NCBI RefSeq assembly: GCF_002943425.1
Contig: NZ_PTRA01000004.1
Coordinates: 62,001-126,000, forward strand
From: Siphonobacter curvatus
GTDB lineage: Bacteria; Bacteroidota; Bacteroidia; Cytophagales; Spirosomataceae
Direction of reading: 5' to 3'
DNA length: 64,000 nucleotides
Shown here: one piece after another, positions 16,541-25,420 of the stretch
Position numbering within the stretch: position 1 is the stretch's first letter
Layout of the letters: each line of letters begins with the position of its first letter
Notes under the pieces: model-generated
Databases searched by the model: none
Told to the model about the DNA's origin: nothing
The model's input: only the letters and a program-made list of their open reading frames with translations
Program-made: the position numbers and the translations under genes

Positions 16541-19027
16541 CTAGGGATTAACCACCCAAAGCTGAGGATTCAACTTCCAGGCATTGTCGTAGAAACCCGC
16601 GAGTTTTACGCCTTTGCTGCCTTGCTTCAGCATGTCAAATTGATAAATCATGAAGTCGGGGAAACCACTGGCTCCGGCAAAATACTGATTAGCTTCGGCG
16701 GCTTTCATTCCTTTCAGACCCGTACCACTCACCACTGCAACGGAAGCCGTGTTCGAGCCTTTGATGGGCCATACAAAGTACGCACCCCAATCGTCGCCCT
16801 GATAGGATTGCGTACCGGCCTGTACCCGATTTCGCTGAATTTGAATGGGACAGTCAGCCAGCAAAATTTTCCAGGCCGCATTGCTTTGGGCATTTCCGAA
16901 CAGAATGACACCCCGATCGGCGTATTTAGCCAGCGAGTATGCTTTGTCCGGAATAATGTCCACGGCTCCGTTGCCCCGGTAGTACCAGCTTTCAGCGTCG
17001 AAACGAGCTTTCTGACGGCTCCATTCATTTTCTTCGGGTGTTCCCTGGGTTGAGTACACAAAAACCATTCGATTCCGGAAAGCATCCTTAAAGGTACCGT
17101 AGCGATGCGGTCCTTTCTGATCCAGGCCGGGAGCCGTACGGATTGCCCATTGCTTGCCTTCTTTTGCTAGAAATACGCTGTCTTTCGCATGTTTCGGCGT
17201 AAAGCTCAGCGCATTTAGGCTATCCAAGGTGATACGGATCGGCGTATTGGCGACCACATCCGAAAAGACCAGTTTCAGTAAAGCTACGTTTTCCGTACGA
17301 CCCGATATACCCTGCTGGTTACGCGTCAGCTGAATGCGACTGTACTGTAACGGGCGTTCCTGCTGCTGAATGCTTGCCCAGCGGAAGGTGGAGGAAATAC
17401 CCGGATTGGCCGTCATGAAATCAATTGTCGCAACGGTTGAATCTACGGGCCGCTGATGCCATTTGAAGTAATCAAACAGAGGTTTCCAGTCCACACTCTG
17501 ATCGCCAAACCAGTGTTCGCCGCCAGGGTATTCATAATAGCTGAAATCGGGATGAAAGTCACCCAGAATTTTCTTCATCTGCCGGGCATACGTGACGGGT
17601 ACCGTACGATCCGCATCTCCGTGCAAGACATAGACCCCTAGTGGCTTATAGTTGGAAACCAGTTTCAGCACATCACTCTGGTTACCGGATTGTAGCAGCA
17701 CCTGCTCCATCGGGTCCTGACTCGTTGCCGGAATCAATCCATCCGCCGAGCCGTATTCTTTCAGTGTGGGGTAACCCGCACAGGGTGCAATGCCCGCCCA
17801 CTGATCGGGGTAGGTCGCTCCGAGAAACCAGGTACCGTGTCCACCCATCGAATGGCCCGTCAGGTAAACATGCTGCGGATCGGGCTGAAAACGGTTTTTG
17901 GCAATCGAAAGCACTTCCAGAGCATCCAGACGCCCCCAGTCTTCCCAGTTGAAACCCCGGGGGCGACGGTTGGTGGCCGCTACCAGGGTACCCCAGTCTT
18001 TGGGTTTATAGGCCCGGGCCTGACCACTGGCTTCCACGCCTGCTCCGTGTACGGAGAGAAAAAGGGACTGCTGTGAACGCGGACCGCCCATCTGTGGCGT
18101 CACGGCGTAGTACTGCAGGCTGCCATCGATACTACTAACGAATGTCTGACTATACGACGCACCGCTAGCCATGGCTTCTACCGAAAGTTTGGCCTGATCA
18201 ATGGGTTTTCCCTGTTGCAGAAGCGTGAGCTGAACGTCGTGTTTGCCGGGCGTCGTGGCTTTGCTTCCGTTGAAACCAAAGGCCACCTTACGGAAGGAAA
18301 GAGCCGGAATCGCGGGTAGTTCGGTCACCACTTCCTGACCCGCCAGCGTACTTTTGATTTGCAGGCCCGTGAGTTCTTTAGTCGTCGTGTTTAAAACCAC
18401 CAAAGCTCCCTGTAAGGATTCGTTGGCAGTGCCCGGTACAACAGAAGGCAGCGTCAGGTCGTCCGTATTTAGCAAAACGGGTTTTTCCGGAAACGTCAGA
18501 TTCGCCGTAATGGATAAGCCGCGTACGTAAAATTCATTCAACCCTTTTTTGAGCGAAACGGGGAGGTGCAAATAACCCATGCTATATGGATCGCCCATGT
18601 GCAGCTCGCCATTGACATAGACTTGGCTATTGCCTTTAATATTCAGCAGGGCCGTCTGGGCTTTGGGCGACGTGTAGGTCAGGTACATATACCCTCCGTT
18701 ACCGCCAATGCCGCCGCGAAGGCTGCCCGGCGTAATACCCGGTCCGGCCGGACCTCCCGAGCCACGGAACGAACTCATCCGGGTTCTTAACCGCTTGGTG
18801 CTATCGGCTTCGATGGACTGCCATTTAATGTCTGAATCAGATCCCGGTGTTTTCAGCTGCTTCGTGTGCATTTGGTACACCAGTTCGTCGGTATAAATGG
18901 CTTCGCGGCCGTACCGCTGCGGCAGGGTAGCCACCCAGCCTTTCGTGAAGTGGTACACTTGCTGGGCGTAGCTTTCCGTGAATCCCAGGGAAAGAGCCAA
19001 CGCCCCAATGAGTAAGGGTTTACGCAT
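16541..19027 (-). CDS. large secreted esterase/peptidase-like alpha/beta hydrolase
   Basis: An 828-residue protein with a signal peptide (1-21), a long N-terminal beta-rich region (about 25-290) and a central alpha/beta-hydrolase domain. The triad is S393 (GHSMGGHG), Asp near 470 (HGDADRTVP) and H505 (GGEHWFGD); an early VHGAGVEA likely provides the oxyanion region. A further 300-residue beta-rich C-terminal region follows. The layout resembles secreted carbohydrate esterases and prolyl-oligopeptidase-related proteins of environmental bacteria. The substrate is unknown. It is monocistronic. Confidence 0.82.
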   Translation of the reverse strand: MRKPLLIGALALSLGFTESYAQQVYHFTKGWVATLPQRYGREAIYTDELVYQMHTKQLKTPGSDSDIKWQSIEADSTKRLRTRMSSFRGSGGPAGPGITPGSLRGGIGGNGGYMYLTYTSPKAQTALLNIKGNSQVYVNGELHMGDPYSMGYLHLPVSLKKGLNEFYVRGLSITANLTFPEKPVLLNTDDLTLPSVVPGTANESLQGALVVLNTTTKELTGLQIKSTLAGQEVVTELPAIPALSFRKVAFGFNGSKATTPGKHDVQLTLLQQGKPIDQAKLSVEAMASGASYSQTFVSSIDGSLQYYAVTPQMGGPRSQQSLFLSVHGAGVEASGQARAYKPKDWGTLVAATNRRPRGFNWEDWGRLDALEVLSIAKNRFQPDPQHVYLTGHSMGGHGTWFLGATYPDQWAGIAPCAGYPTLKEYGSADGLIPATSQDPMEQVLLQSGNQSDVLKLVSNYKPLGVYVLHGDADRTVPVTYARQMKKILGDFHPDFSYYEYPGGEHWFGDQSVDWKPLFDYFKWHQRPVDSTVATIDFMTANPGISSTFRWASIQQQERPLQYSRIQLTRNQQGISGRTENVALLKLVFSDVVANTPIRITLDSLNALSFTPKHAKDSVFLAKEGKQWAIRTAPGLDQKGPHRYGTFKDAFRNRMVFVYSTQGTPEENEWSRQKARFDAESWYYRGNGAVDIIPDKAYSLAKYADRGVILFGNAQSNAAWKILLADCPIQIQRNRVQAGTQSYQGDDWGAYFVWPIKGSNTASVAVVSGTGLKGMKAAEANQYFAGASGFPDFMIYQFDMLKQGSKGVKLAGFYDNAWKLNPQLWVVNP

Positions 19028-19185
19028 GAAAAAAATAGATTAAAGAGCAGGAATAGTCTTCGCCAGGCTTGCCAAAAGACTCGCAAATTAATCCCTTCCA
19101 CGCGGGTTGCCTCGGACGATACGCCAAATAAGGGCCAAACCGCATTTTCTGCCTACTAAAGCCTTTTAAGTAGCGAATGAATTAG

Positions 19186-19228
19186 AAAACAAAAGAGCCT
19201 TTCCCCGCAGAAAAGACGCTTTTGTTTT
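19186..19228 (-). terminator. terminator of TetR-fabF operon
   Basis: AAAACAAAAGAGC (19186-19198) pairs imperfectly with GCTTTTGTTTT (19218-19228), overlapping the fabF stop codon. Read on the minus strand it ends in TTTTGTTTTC. Confidence 0.6.
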
Positions 19229-20474
19229 AGCCCCTGAACTTTTTGAAAACGACAATACCATTGTGTCCACCGAAGCCAAACGTATTGCTCATAGCCACCT
19301 CAACCGCTAGCTCCCGGGCTTCGCCCCGTATGATTTGCAAGGCCGCCGGAACCTGTGGGTCCAGTTGTTCAGTATTGATGGTAGGAGGAATAAGGCTGTT
19401 TTCAATCGCCAGAATACAGGCAATGGCTTCAACGGCTCCGGCTGCTCCCAGCAAGTGCCCCGTCATCGACTTCGTGGCACTGAGGTGTAAATGCCGGGGA
19501 TCGTTACCAAAGAGCCCCTGAATCGCGTTAATTTCACTCAAATCGCCTACGGGCGTTGAAGTCGCGTGTACATTCAGGTAATCGACGGCTTCGAGCGGAA
19601 GTTCGGCATCTTTCAGAGCCAGTTTCATCGCCTGCATGGCCCCGAGGCCTTCGGGATGCGTCGCGGTCATGTGGTACGCATCCGCCGTCATGGCTGCCCC
19701 AGCCAGTTCAGCGTAAATGCGGGCACCCCGGGCTTTGGCATGTTCGTACTCTTCCAGAATCAGAGCACCAGCTCCTTCGCCCATAACAAAGCCATCGCGA
19801 GCTACATCAAATGGCCGCGAAGCCGTGGCCGGATCATCATTCCGCGTAGACATGGCTTTCATCGCCGCAAAACCACCCACCGATGCTTCCGTAATGGGAG
19901 CTTCCGAACCACCCGTGACCATCACCTTGGCCTTACCCCAACGGATGTAGTTGAAGGCATCCATAATGGCGGTATTCGACGTGGCACAGGCGGATACCGT
20001 GGTGTAATTGATCCCCATGAGCCCATGTTTGATCGAGATCAGGCCCGAAGCCATGTTGACAATGAGTTTGGGAACAAAAAAGGGATTAAACCGGGGTTTG
20101 AACTGACCTAAGGTATATTCTTTGACCTGCTCTTCGAAGGTTTCCATCCCGCCCTGCCCGGAACCCCAGATGACACCGGTATCAAAGGGATCCATGGAAT
20201 TGAAGTCCAGGCCTGAATCCGCAATGGCCTGATCGGCCGCAATGAGGGCGTATTGGGTGAAAGGATCGGTACGGCGGATTTCATTTCTGTCCAGATAATC
20301 CGACGCCCGGAAGTCCTTGAGTTCACAGGCAATCTGGGTACGAAAAGCCTCGGGATTAAATCTGGTAATACGGGCGGCTCCGCTCGTACCTGTAATCAGG
20401 TTGTTCCAGAAATCTGAAACGGTATTGCCCAGCGGCGTTAGGGCACCTAGCCCGGTAATGACTACGCGATTCAT
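19227..20474 (-). CDS. fabF: 3-oxoacyl-[acyl-carrier-protein] synthase II
   Basis: A 415-residue ketosynthase with the FabF catalytic triad C163 (VSACATSN), H303 (NVHATSTP) and H340 (SMTGHLLGAAG), plus the glycine-rich end FGFGGHNG. It condenses malonyl-ACP with acyl-ACP in fatty acid elongation. Unlike the usual housekeeping copy there is no acpP or fabG beside it; instead it lies 12 bp downstream of a TetR-family gene in the same direction. It is therefore probably a regulated accessory ketosynthase that adjusts membrane lipids under particular conditions. A role in polyketide or aryl-polyene synthesis is less likely, as no partner genes are present. Confidence 0.9.
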   Translation of the reverse strand: MNRVVITGLGALTPLGNTVSDFWNNLITGTSGAARITRFNPEAFRTQIACELKDFRASDYLDRNEIRRTDPFTQYALIAADQAIADSGLDFNSMDPFDTGVIWGSGQGGMETFEEQVKEYTLGQFKPRFNPFFVPKLIVNMASGLISIKHGLMGINYTTVSACATSNTAIMDAFNYIRWGKAKVMVTGGSEAPITEASVGGFAAMKAMSTRNDDPATASRPFDVARDGFVMGEGAGALILEEYEHAKARGARIYAELAGAAMTADAYHMTATHPEGLGAMQAMKLALKDAELPLEAVDYLNVHATSTPVGDLSEINAIQGLFGNDPRHLHLSATKSMTGHLLGAAGAVEAIACILAIENSLIPPTINTEQLDPQVPAALQIIRGEARELAVEVAMSNTFGFGGHNGIVVFKKFRG

Positions 20475-20486
20475 CGGTATGTTGAA

Positions 20487-21038
20487 TTAGAATAAGTCCT
20501 GAAGCAGTTGTGGGGTCGTTTGTGAAAGGGTATCTTCTTCAAAAACGCGGGAAAGCAGCAGGGAAGAGATTAGATGAGAAACCACCATCATCGCCCGAAT
20601 TCGGGCATCCCCTTCAAAATGGAATTGTTGCTTTTGCCGCCCCTGTTCGAGGCGTTCGGTAAGCCAGTCGATAATGCTCGTACACATCTGTTGCAGACCC
20701 TGTTGCATACCAGCCGGCAGCGTACCAAAATCAGGACTCAATGAACCCATCAGGCAGACCAGGCCCTGCTGCTGCCATTGCCCAAAGGTGGTGACAAACG
20801 CCTCTACCTGCTGGCGTTCTGGTAAAGAAGACCACTGACGGAAGGCTTTCTGCATAGCCGTCGTACCTTCCGTAATGACGCTAATGCCGAGAGCTTCTTT
20901 CGATGGAAAATGGTAATGAATCGCCGCGTTTTTGATTTGCAGGGGGCCGGCAATGTCGGCAAAACTAAAGGCATTATAGCCCTTGGTTTGAATCAGGATA
21001 CGGGCCAGCTCCTGTATTTTTTCTCGGGTATCAGCCAT
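20487..21038 (-). CDS. TetR family transcriptional regulator
   Basis: A 183-residue regulator with an N-terminal HTH (about 8-52: ILIQTKGYNAFSFADIAG then IKNAAIHYHFPSKEAL) and a helical ligand-binding domain. ATG 21038 was chosen; a TTG lies two codons upstream. It is the first gene of an operon with fabF (12 bp gap). The operator at 21059-21076 overlaps its transcription start, so autorepression, and repression of fabF, is expected. The ligand may be a fatty acid or acyl-CoA, by context only. Confidence 0.9.
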   Translation of the reverse strand: MADTREKIQELARILIQTKGYNAFSFADIAGPLQIKNAAIHYHFPSKEALGISVITEGTTAMQKAFRQWSSLPERQQVEAFVTTFGQWQQQGLVCLMGSLSPDFGTLPAGMQQGLQQMCTSIIDWLTERLEQGRQKQQFHFEGDARIRAMMVVSHLISSLLLSRVFEEDTLSQTTPQLLQDLF

Positions 21039-21058
21039 GTACAATCTCTTTTAAATAC

Positions 21059-21076
21059 TTACTTACTAGTAAGTAA
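21059..21076. promoter_or_regulatory. TetR-type operator palindrome
   Basis: TTACTTACTAGTAAGTAA is an 18-bp perfect palindrome centred on CTAG, typical in form for TetR-family operators. It sits 21 bp before the TetR start codon. Confidence 0.8.
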
Positions 21077-21079
21077 ATG

Positions 21080-21087
21080 CAAAAGTA
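21080..21087 (-). promoter_or_regulatory. -7 box of TetR-fabF operon
   Basis: On the minus strand this reads TACTTTTG, a perfect TAnnTTTG. The predicted start of transcription falls inside the adjoining palindrome. Confidence 0.6.
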
Positions 21088-21212
21088 AAAAGTTTCCGTG
21101 AATGGAAAAGAAAGTAGCTTACTAAAAATGCATTCGGCCCGAGTGTACGAAAGATTATCTAATATAGGTTCTCTTTATCCGTATGTAGCTAGTTACTTTT
21201 TTCACACGAATC

Positions 21213-21246
21213 AAAAAAAGGCCTCCGGTTTCCCGAAAGCCTTTTA
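21213..21246 (-). terminator. terminator of APC permease gene
   Basis: On the minus strand AAAAGGCTTTCGG, a short loop, then CCGGAGGCC and a run of Ts form an intrinsic terminator. Confidence 0.75.
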
Positions 21247-21264
21247 AACTTTATACTCTTAAAC

Positions 21265-22698
21265 CTAAGCCTCTACCGGCTCCTTTTTTCGCATCACCAG
21301 ATAGTACACCGGAATTCCCAATAGAATCAATCCCAGACCCGGAAGGGTATACTGAGCTTCGAAGATCAAGAGCAGTACGGCCAGAAATAAAGCCACGACG
21401 ACATAGATGATCGGCAAATACGGGTACCCAAAAGCCCGATAGGGGCGGGGGGTATCGGGTTGCTTGACCCGTAGCACATAAATGCCTAAGATGGTCAGGA
21501 TATAGAAAATCAGTACACCAAAAATGACCAGAGCCAACAGACGGTTGTACTCACCCGTCAGGCAAAGTAGACTCGCCCAGGCACATTGAATCCAGAGACT
21601 GTAGGCGGGTACTTTGTTTTTATTAAGAAGTCCCGCTTTGTGAAAAAACAGGCCATCCTTCGCCATGGTATAGTACACGCGTGCACCGGAAAGGATCAAC
21701 CCATTGTTACAGCCAAAGGTGGAAATCATGATCATAATGGCTATGGCGATGGTACCCCAAGAGCCAAAAATGTAATCGGCGGCAACGACGCCTACGCGGT
21801 CATTCGGGGCAAAGGCCATTTCATGCAAGGGTACAACGGCCAGATACATGACGTTGGTAAGGACGTACAGAAACGTGACAATCAGCGTACCCAGTACCAG
21901 ACTCAAACCGATATTTTTCTGCGGATTTTTTACTTCTCCAGCAATGGACGTAATCGAATGCCAGGAATCACTCGAAAACAGAGTGCCTTTCATGGCAACG
22001 GCGATGGCTCCGAAAAAAGCGAGTCCCGAGAGAGCGGTACTTTCGACTTGCCCATTAGTCTGGGTCAGGGCCGACAGCGTCCAGGCATTTTGCCAGTTCT
22101 GTTCCCATACCTCGGCTTTGGCTCCCCAGATCAGACCGGCGATGGTTAAACCGACCAGAGAGAGAATTTTAACCGTAGTAAGAATCGTCTGTACGGCAAC
22201 GCCATTTTCTACACCCCGGCTGTTGATGTACGTCAGAAAAACAATCGTCCCAATGGCTACTAACTGAGCCGCCGAGAGTTGAAATCCGCCCAGACTCAGC
22301 AGAATTTCTTTTTCACTAACCGCCGGAATCAAATAGGCAGTAAACTTGGCAAAAGCCACGCCTACGGCCGCAATCGTACCGGTTTGAATAACGGTAAAAA
22401 AAGCCCATCCGTACAGGAAACCCACTAACGAACCATAGGCTTCCCGCAGGTAAATGTACATACCGCCCGCCCGGGGAAACATGGCCGCCAGTTCTCCGTA
22501 ACTAACCGCCGCAATGATGGTAACGACTCCCGCCAGCAACCACATCGCCAGCATATAGCCCGCTCCGCCAACACTGCGGGTAATTTCCGCACTCACAATG
22601 AAAATCCCGGACCCGATCATCGAGCCCGCCACGACCATCGTCGCATCAAATAAATTTACTCGGGGCTTAAAACCCGTGTCTTGAGGTACAGTTGCCAT
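21265..22698 (-). CDS. APC superfamily amino acid permease
   Basis: A 477-residue inner-membrane transporter with about 12 hydrophobic segments. TM1 carries the broken-helix motif GSMIGSGIFIV (about 31-41), typical of LAT-type amino acid/polyamine/organocation exchangers, and TM2 ends in FPRAGGMYIYL. It imports or exchanges amino acids. The gene is monocistronic with its own terminator. A link to the 4-hydroxyproline operon 4 kb away is possible but unsupported. Confidence 0.88.
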   Translation of the reverse strand: MATVPQDTGFKPRVNLFDATMVVAGSMIGSGIFIVSAEITRSVGGAGYMLAMWLLAGVVTIIAAVSYGELAAMFPRAGGMYIYLREAYGSLVGFLYGWAFFTVIQTGTIAAVGVAFAKFTAYLIPAVSEKEILLSLGGFQLSAAQLVAIGTIVFLTYINSRGVENGVAVQTILTTVKILSLVGLTIAGLIWGAKAEVWEQNWQNAWTLSALTQTNGQVESTALSGLAFFGAIAVAMKGTLFSSDSWHSITSIAGEVKNPQKNIGLSLVLGTLIVTFLYVLTNVMYLAVVPLHEMAFAPNDRVGVVAADYIFGSWGTIAIAIMIMISTFGCNNGLILSGARVYYTMAKDGLFFHKAGLLNKNKVPAYSLWIQCAWASLLCLTGEYNRLLALVIFGVLIFYILTILGIYVLRVKQPDTPRPYRAFGYPYLPIIYVVVALFLAVLLLIFEAQYTLPGLGLILLGIPVYYLVMRKKEPVEA

Positions 22699-22950
22699 GC
22701 AGAATTGAAAACTAATGATCTTTTGTTTGTCGAGGTAGTGCCGCTATTTTATTTGGTAAAAATGGCAACTAGTGTAAATAACGCTAGCAGACGGCTATTT
22801 TTAAAATACTTCGTTCAATAATAGTCGTAAGCCCAGAATGCGTCTACGCATCGGAGTAGAAGTGAAGGCTGTACCTCTGCTAGACCCTATATAACCAAAA
22901 CTTGGTCTGCAATTTTTAGAAAAAGAGCAAACGAATAGGCAGGTACAGTT

Positions 22951-23508
22951 ATGGAAACCTTAGAAAAAATTCAGGAATTTGCCCGTCAGGCTCACGAGGG
23001 GCAACGGCGGAAATATGCCGACGAACCGTATATCAACCATCCCATCCGGGTGATGCAGGTGTGTGAAGCATATACGCAGGAATTACCCGTATTAGCGGCG
23101 GCCTTACTGCACGATGTCCTGGAAGATACGGAAGTAACCGCCGAGGAAATGCAGGAATTCCTATCAGGTGTGATGGGAGAAGCAGAGGTACGACGAACCT
23201 TGAAGTTAGTACAGGAACTAACTGACGTATATACGCATGCGGATTATCCGGGTCTGAATCGGGATCAACGAAAAAGTCGGGAAGCAGAACGAATGGCCAA
23301 AGTCAGCCCGGCCGCTCAGACGATCAAGTACGCGGATATTCTGGATAATAGTCTGGATATTGTCGAATCGGAATCTGATTTTGCTCCGAAGTACCTGATT
23401 GAATCCAAAACGCTGCTTCAACGCATGACGTGGGGTGATAAGACACTCCACAAACGGGCGGCCGAAGCCGTAGGACAAGGGTTGCTTAAGGTTCGAGGTA
23501 GGAAATGA
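22951..23508 (+). CDS. HD-domain small alarmone hydrolase (SpoT/MESH1-like)
   Basis: A 185-residue protein matching the hydrolase half of RelA/SpoT. Motifs are GQRRKYADEPYINHPIRV (about 18-35, H30), the HD pair H54-D55 in ALLHDVLEDTEVT with E58/D59, and a downstream Asp in YADILDNSLD. These residues bind Mn2+ and remove the 3'-pyrophosphate of (p)ppGpp in the family. No synthetase, TGS or ACT domain is present, so it is a stand-alone hydrolase. It is monocistronic; its substrate could also be another nucleotide. Confidence 0.85.
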   Translation: METLEKIQEFARQAHEGQRRKYADEPYINHPIRVMQVCEAYTQELPVLAAALLHDVLEDTEVTAEEMQEFLSGVMGEAEVRRTLKLVQELTDVYTHADYPGLNRDQRKSREAERMAKVSPAAQTIKYADILDNSLDIVESESDFAPKYLIESKTLLQRMTWGDKTLHKRAAEAVGQGLLKVRGRK

Positions 23509-23653
23509 AGGGCGAGGCGTACGGAGTTAAAAGGTTTGTTCAACCCATAGGTTGAAAGGTGCAATACGTACATGCGGGGTTCATTTTCAAACGCAATCTC
23601 AAATTCTGTAAGGTTCATTCTGTATCGCCTGCGGGGTACGGCGAATGATCTTT

Positions 23654-23730
23654 AACGGGTGCAGGATTCTCATAGTCCGGCTTTCGAAACTGCCCGATAA
23701 GGGTTACAAGTTTGGAAACTTGCACCCGTT
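23654..23730. repeat. nested inverted-repeat element
   Basis: AACGGGTGCA (23654-23663) pairs perfectly with TGCACCCGTT (23721-23730). Just inside the right arm, CAAGTTT-GG-AAACTTG (23707-23722) is a second perfect palindrome that overlaps it, so two alternative folds are possible. Dispersed palindromic repeats of this kind are common in Bacteroidota; I saw no second full copy in this window. Confidence 0.6.
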
Positions 23731-23830
23731 TTCTTTTAAATCGATTATCCAACCCGGAGGGGTTCAAGCTGAATAACCCCATATGCAATGCGGGGTACAG
23801 GGACGCCCCATTCCTACATAATATCCGTAT

Positions 23831-23870
23831 AAAAAGAGCGGCCTTCTACCCATAAAAAGCCGCTCTTTTT
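23831..23870. terminator. bidirectional terminator
   Basis: AAAAAGAGCGGC (23831-23842) pairs perfectly with GCCGCTCTTTTT (23859-23870). It lies 10 bp past the stop of the minus-strand dehydrogenase gene. Confidence 0.88.
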
Positions 23871-23880
23871 AAGGAAAGAA

Positions 23881-25098
23881 TTACTGACGCGAAATACGAT
23901 AAATCACCCCATTCGTATCATCCGAAACCAGCAGTGAGCCATCCGCGTGTACGGCTACACCAACGGGTCGGCCTATATGGGAACGGTTATTGTCTACGAG
24001 AAAGCCCGTTAAAAAGTCTTCGAATCGTACCGGTTTTCCATTTTCGAAATGTAGGCGGACGATGCTGTATCCCACGGGTTTACTGCGATTCCAGGAGCCT
24101 CGCATCGCTACAAATGCATCGCCTTGGTAGTCGCTGGGAAATTGCGAGCCCGTATAAAACGCCATTTGCATGGGAGCCGCGTGAGCTTGGTACGTGAGCG
24201 AGGGCTGCGTTGAAAGTTGCAAGTATTGCTGGTAGGTCGTATCTCCCGGGGGACGATCGCCGGGGTTATACTTTCCTTCGCCGTAGATGTAAGGCCAGCC
24301 GTAGTTTGCATTCTCCTTGATCAAATTTACTTCTTCCTTCTGGTCATCGTCCCCGAGCCAATCGATCCCATGATCCAGTCCCCAGAATTCCTTCGTTTCG
24401 GGATGCCAGCCAAATCCGATGGTATTCCGTAAACCCTTGGCATAAATCTTCATATTCGATCCGTCTGGATTCATACGGACCATGGTTGCATTCAGAGCAT
24501 TGGGCTCCGGGCAGGAGTTGCAAGTACTACCGATGGAATAGTACATCTGACCATCCGGACCGAAAGCCAGGGTACGGTTAGGATGCTGTCCACCGTCGGG
24601 CAATCCTGATTTAATCAGTTTGGGTTGACCCAGCGTACCATCCGAATTCATATCGGCTACGTACAAATCCTGAACGGACGCGATGTACAGTTTTGAGTTA
24701 TGAATGGCTAGTCCGTGAGCCTGTTTGATCGTGGCAACGGTTTGTTTTCGTTCCGCTACCCCGTCATTATTCGTATCCTGCAATAGCATCACGACACCTG
24801 CGTCGCGATCTGAAAAATACACGTGTCCCTGCGAGCTTACGGCTAGAATGCGGGGCTTACCTAATTCCTGAGCAAACGCCTGTACTTTAAACCCAGCAGG
24901 TACTTTCATTTGTTGAATACGCTCGGGCGTAACCGGTACCAGAGCCGGACGGAAAATGTACCCGTTAATCTGAGCAGAAGTCGGTTCCTCGTCGGTTTCC
25001 GGAATAAAAGAATCCCAAAATCCACTGTCTTTACTGCAACTCAGGCCAATTACGCCCGCCAGTGCAGCACTTAAGAATAATGTAGTTCTTGTTTTCAT
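23881..25098 (-). CDS. lipoprotein PQQ-dependent sugar dehydrogenase-like protein
   Basis: A 405-residue lipoprotein (lipobox VIGLSC, Cys21) with a glucose/sorbosone dehydrogenase beta-propeller over most of its length. Recognisable segments are FGPDGQMYYSIGSTCNSC, KGLRNTIGFGWHPET, GLDHGIDWLGDDDQKEE and NYGWPYIYG, the last two typical of this family. Family enzymes bind PQQ and Ca2+ and oxidise aldoses, but many Bacteroidota members are uncharacterised. Unlike the two long paralogues in this window it has no PKD or cytochrome c domain. It is monocistronic, ended by the terminator at 23831-23870. Confidence 0.87.
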   Translation of the reverse strand: MKTRTTLFLSAALAGVIGLSCSKDSGFWDSFIPETDEEPTSAQINGYIFRPALVPVTPERIQQMKVPAGFKVQAFAQELGKPRILAVSSQGHVYFSDRDAGVVMLLQDTNNDGVAERKQTVATIKQAHGLAIHNSKLYIASVQDLYVADMNSDGTLGQPKLIKSGLPDGGQHPNRTLAFGPDGQMYYSIGSTCNSCPEPNALNATMVRMNPDGSNMKIYAKGLRNTIGFGWHPETKEFWGLDHGIDWLGDDDQKEEVNLIKENANYGWPYIYGEGKYNPGDRPPGDTTYQQYLQLSTQPSLTYQAHAAPMQMAFYTGSQFPSDYQGDAFVAMRGSWNRSKPVGYSIVRLHFENGKPVRFEDFLTGFLVDNNRSHIGRPVGVAVHADGSLLVSDDTNGVIYRISRQ

Positions 25099-25420
25099 TG
25101 ATTGGATAGAATAAAGTGTTTATAGAGCAAAGGGTGTGGGAATGTGTTGGCATGTACGTAGGTTGGAGATTTGAGTTAGTTTAAGGTTTGATGAAGTTTG
25201 ATCAGGTTTAAAGTATGAATGATTAATACACGAGTCTGATCATGTGAAACGTCTAATGATTTGAGAGTTGATTACTAGCCATTGGAAGGATATAGTCGGT
25301 GTAAAAAGTATGCAGGAACCCTCGGCTTTTACCGCAAACCTTTAACTTAAACTCGATCAAACTTCATCAAACCTTAAAACCAATTCAGCCCTCAAACCCA
25401 CTCAAACTCTATTGAACCCC
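25099..25420. other. 322-bp intergenic region bounded by an inverted repeat
   Basis: No gene was found. It contains the 24-bp inverted repeat described separately and the promoter of the dehydrogenase gene. TTTGA-type motifs recur (around 25165-25215 and 25350-25410). Confidence 0.6.
25180..25378. repeat. 24-bp perfect inverted repeat with 151-bp spacer
   Basis: Positions 25180-25203 (core AAGGTTTGATGAAGTTTG) are the exact reverse complement of 25355-25378, and partial similarity continues inward (AGGTTTAA against GAGTTTAA). The spacer has no reading frame. It could be a small non-autonomous mobile element or a dispersed repeat. Confidence 0.75.

Larger units (their letters stand above)
23509..23880. 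other. 372-bp intergenic region with nested inverted repeats
   Basis: No gene was seen. It holds the long stem 23654-23730, the CAAGTTT/AAACTTG hairpin and the bidirectional terminator at 23831-23870. A phrase like 'aatgcggggtac' recurs near 23632 and 23790, suggesting repeat-derived DNA. Confidence 0.6.
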
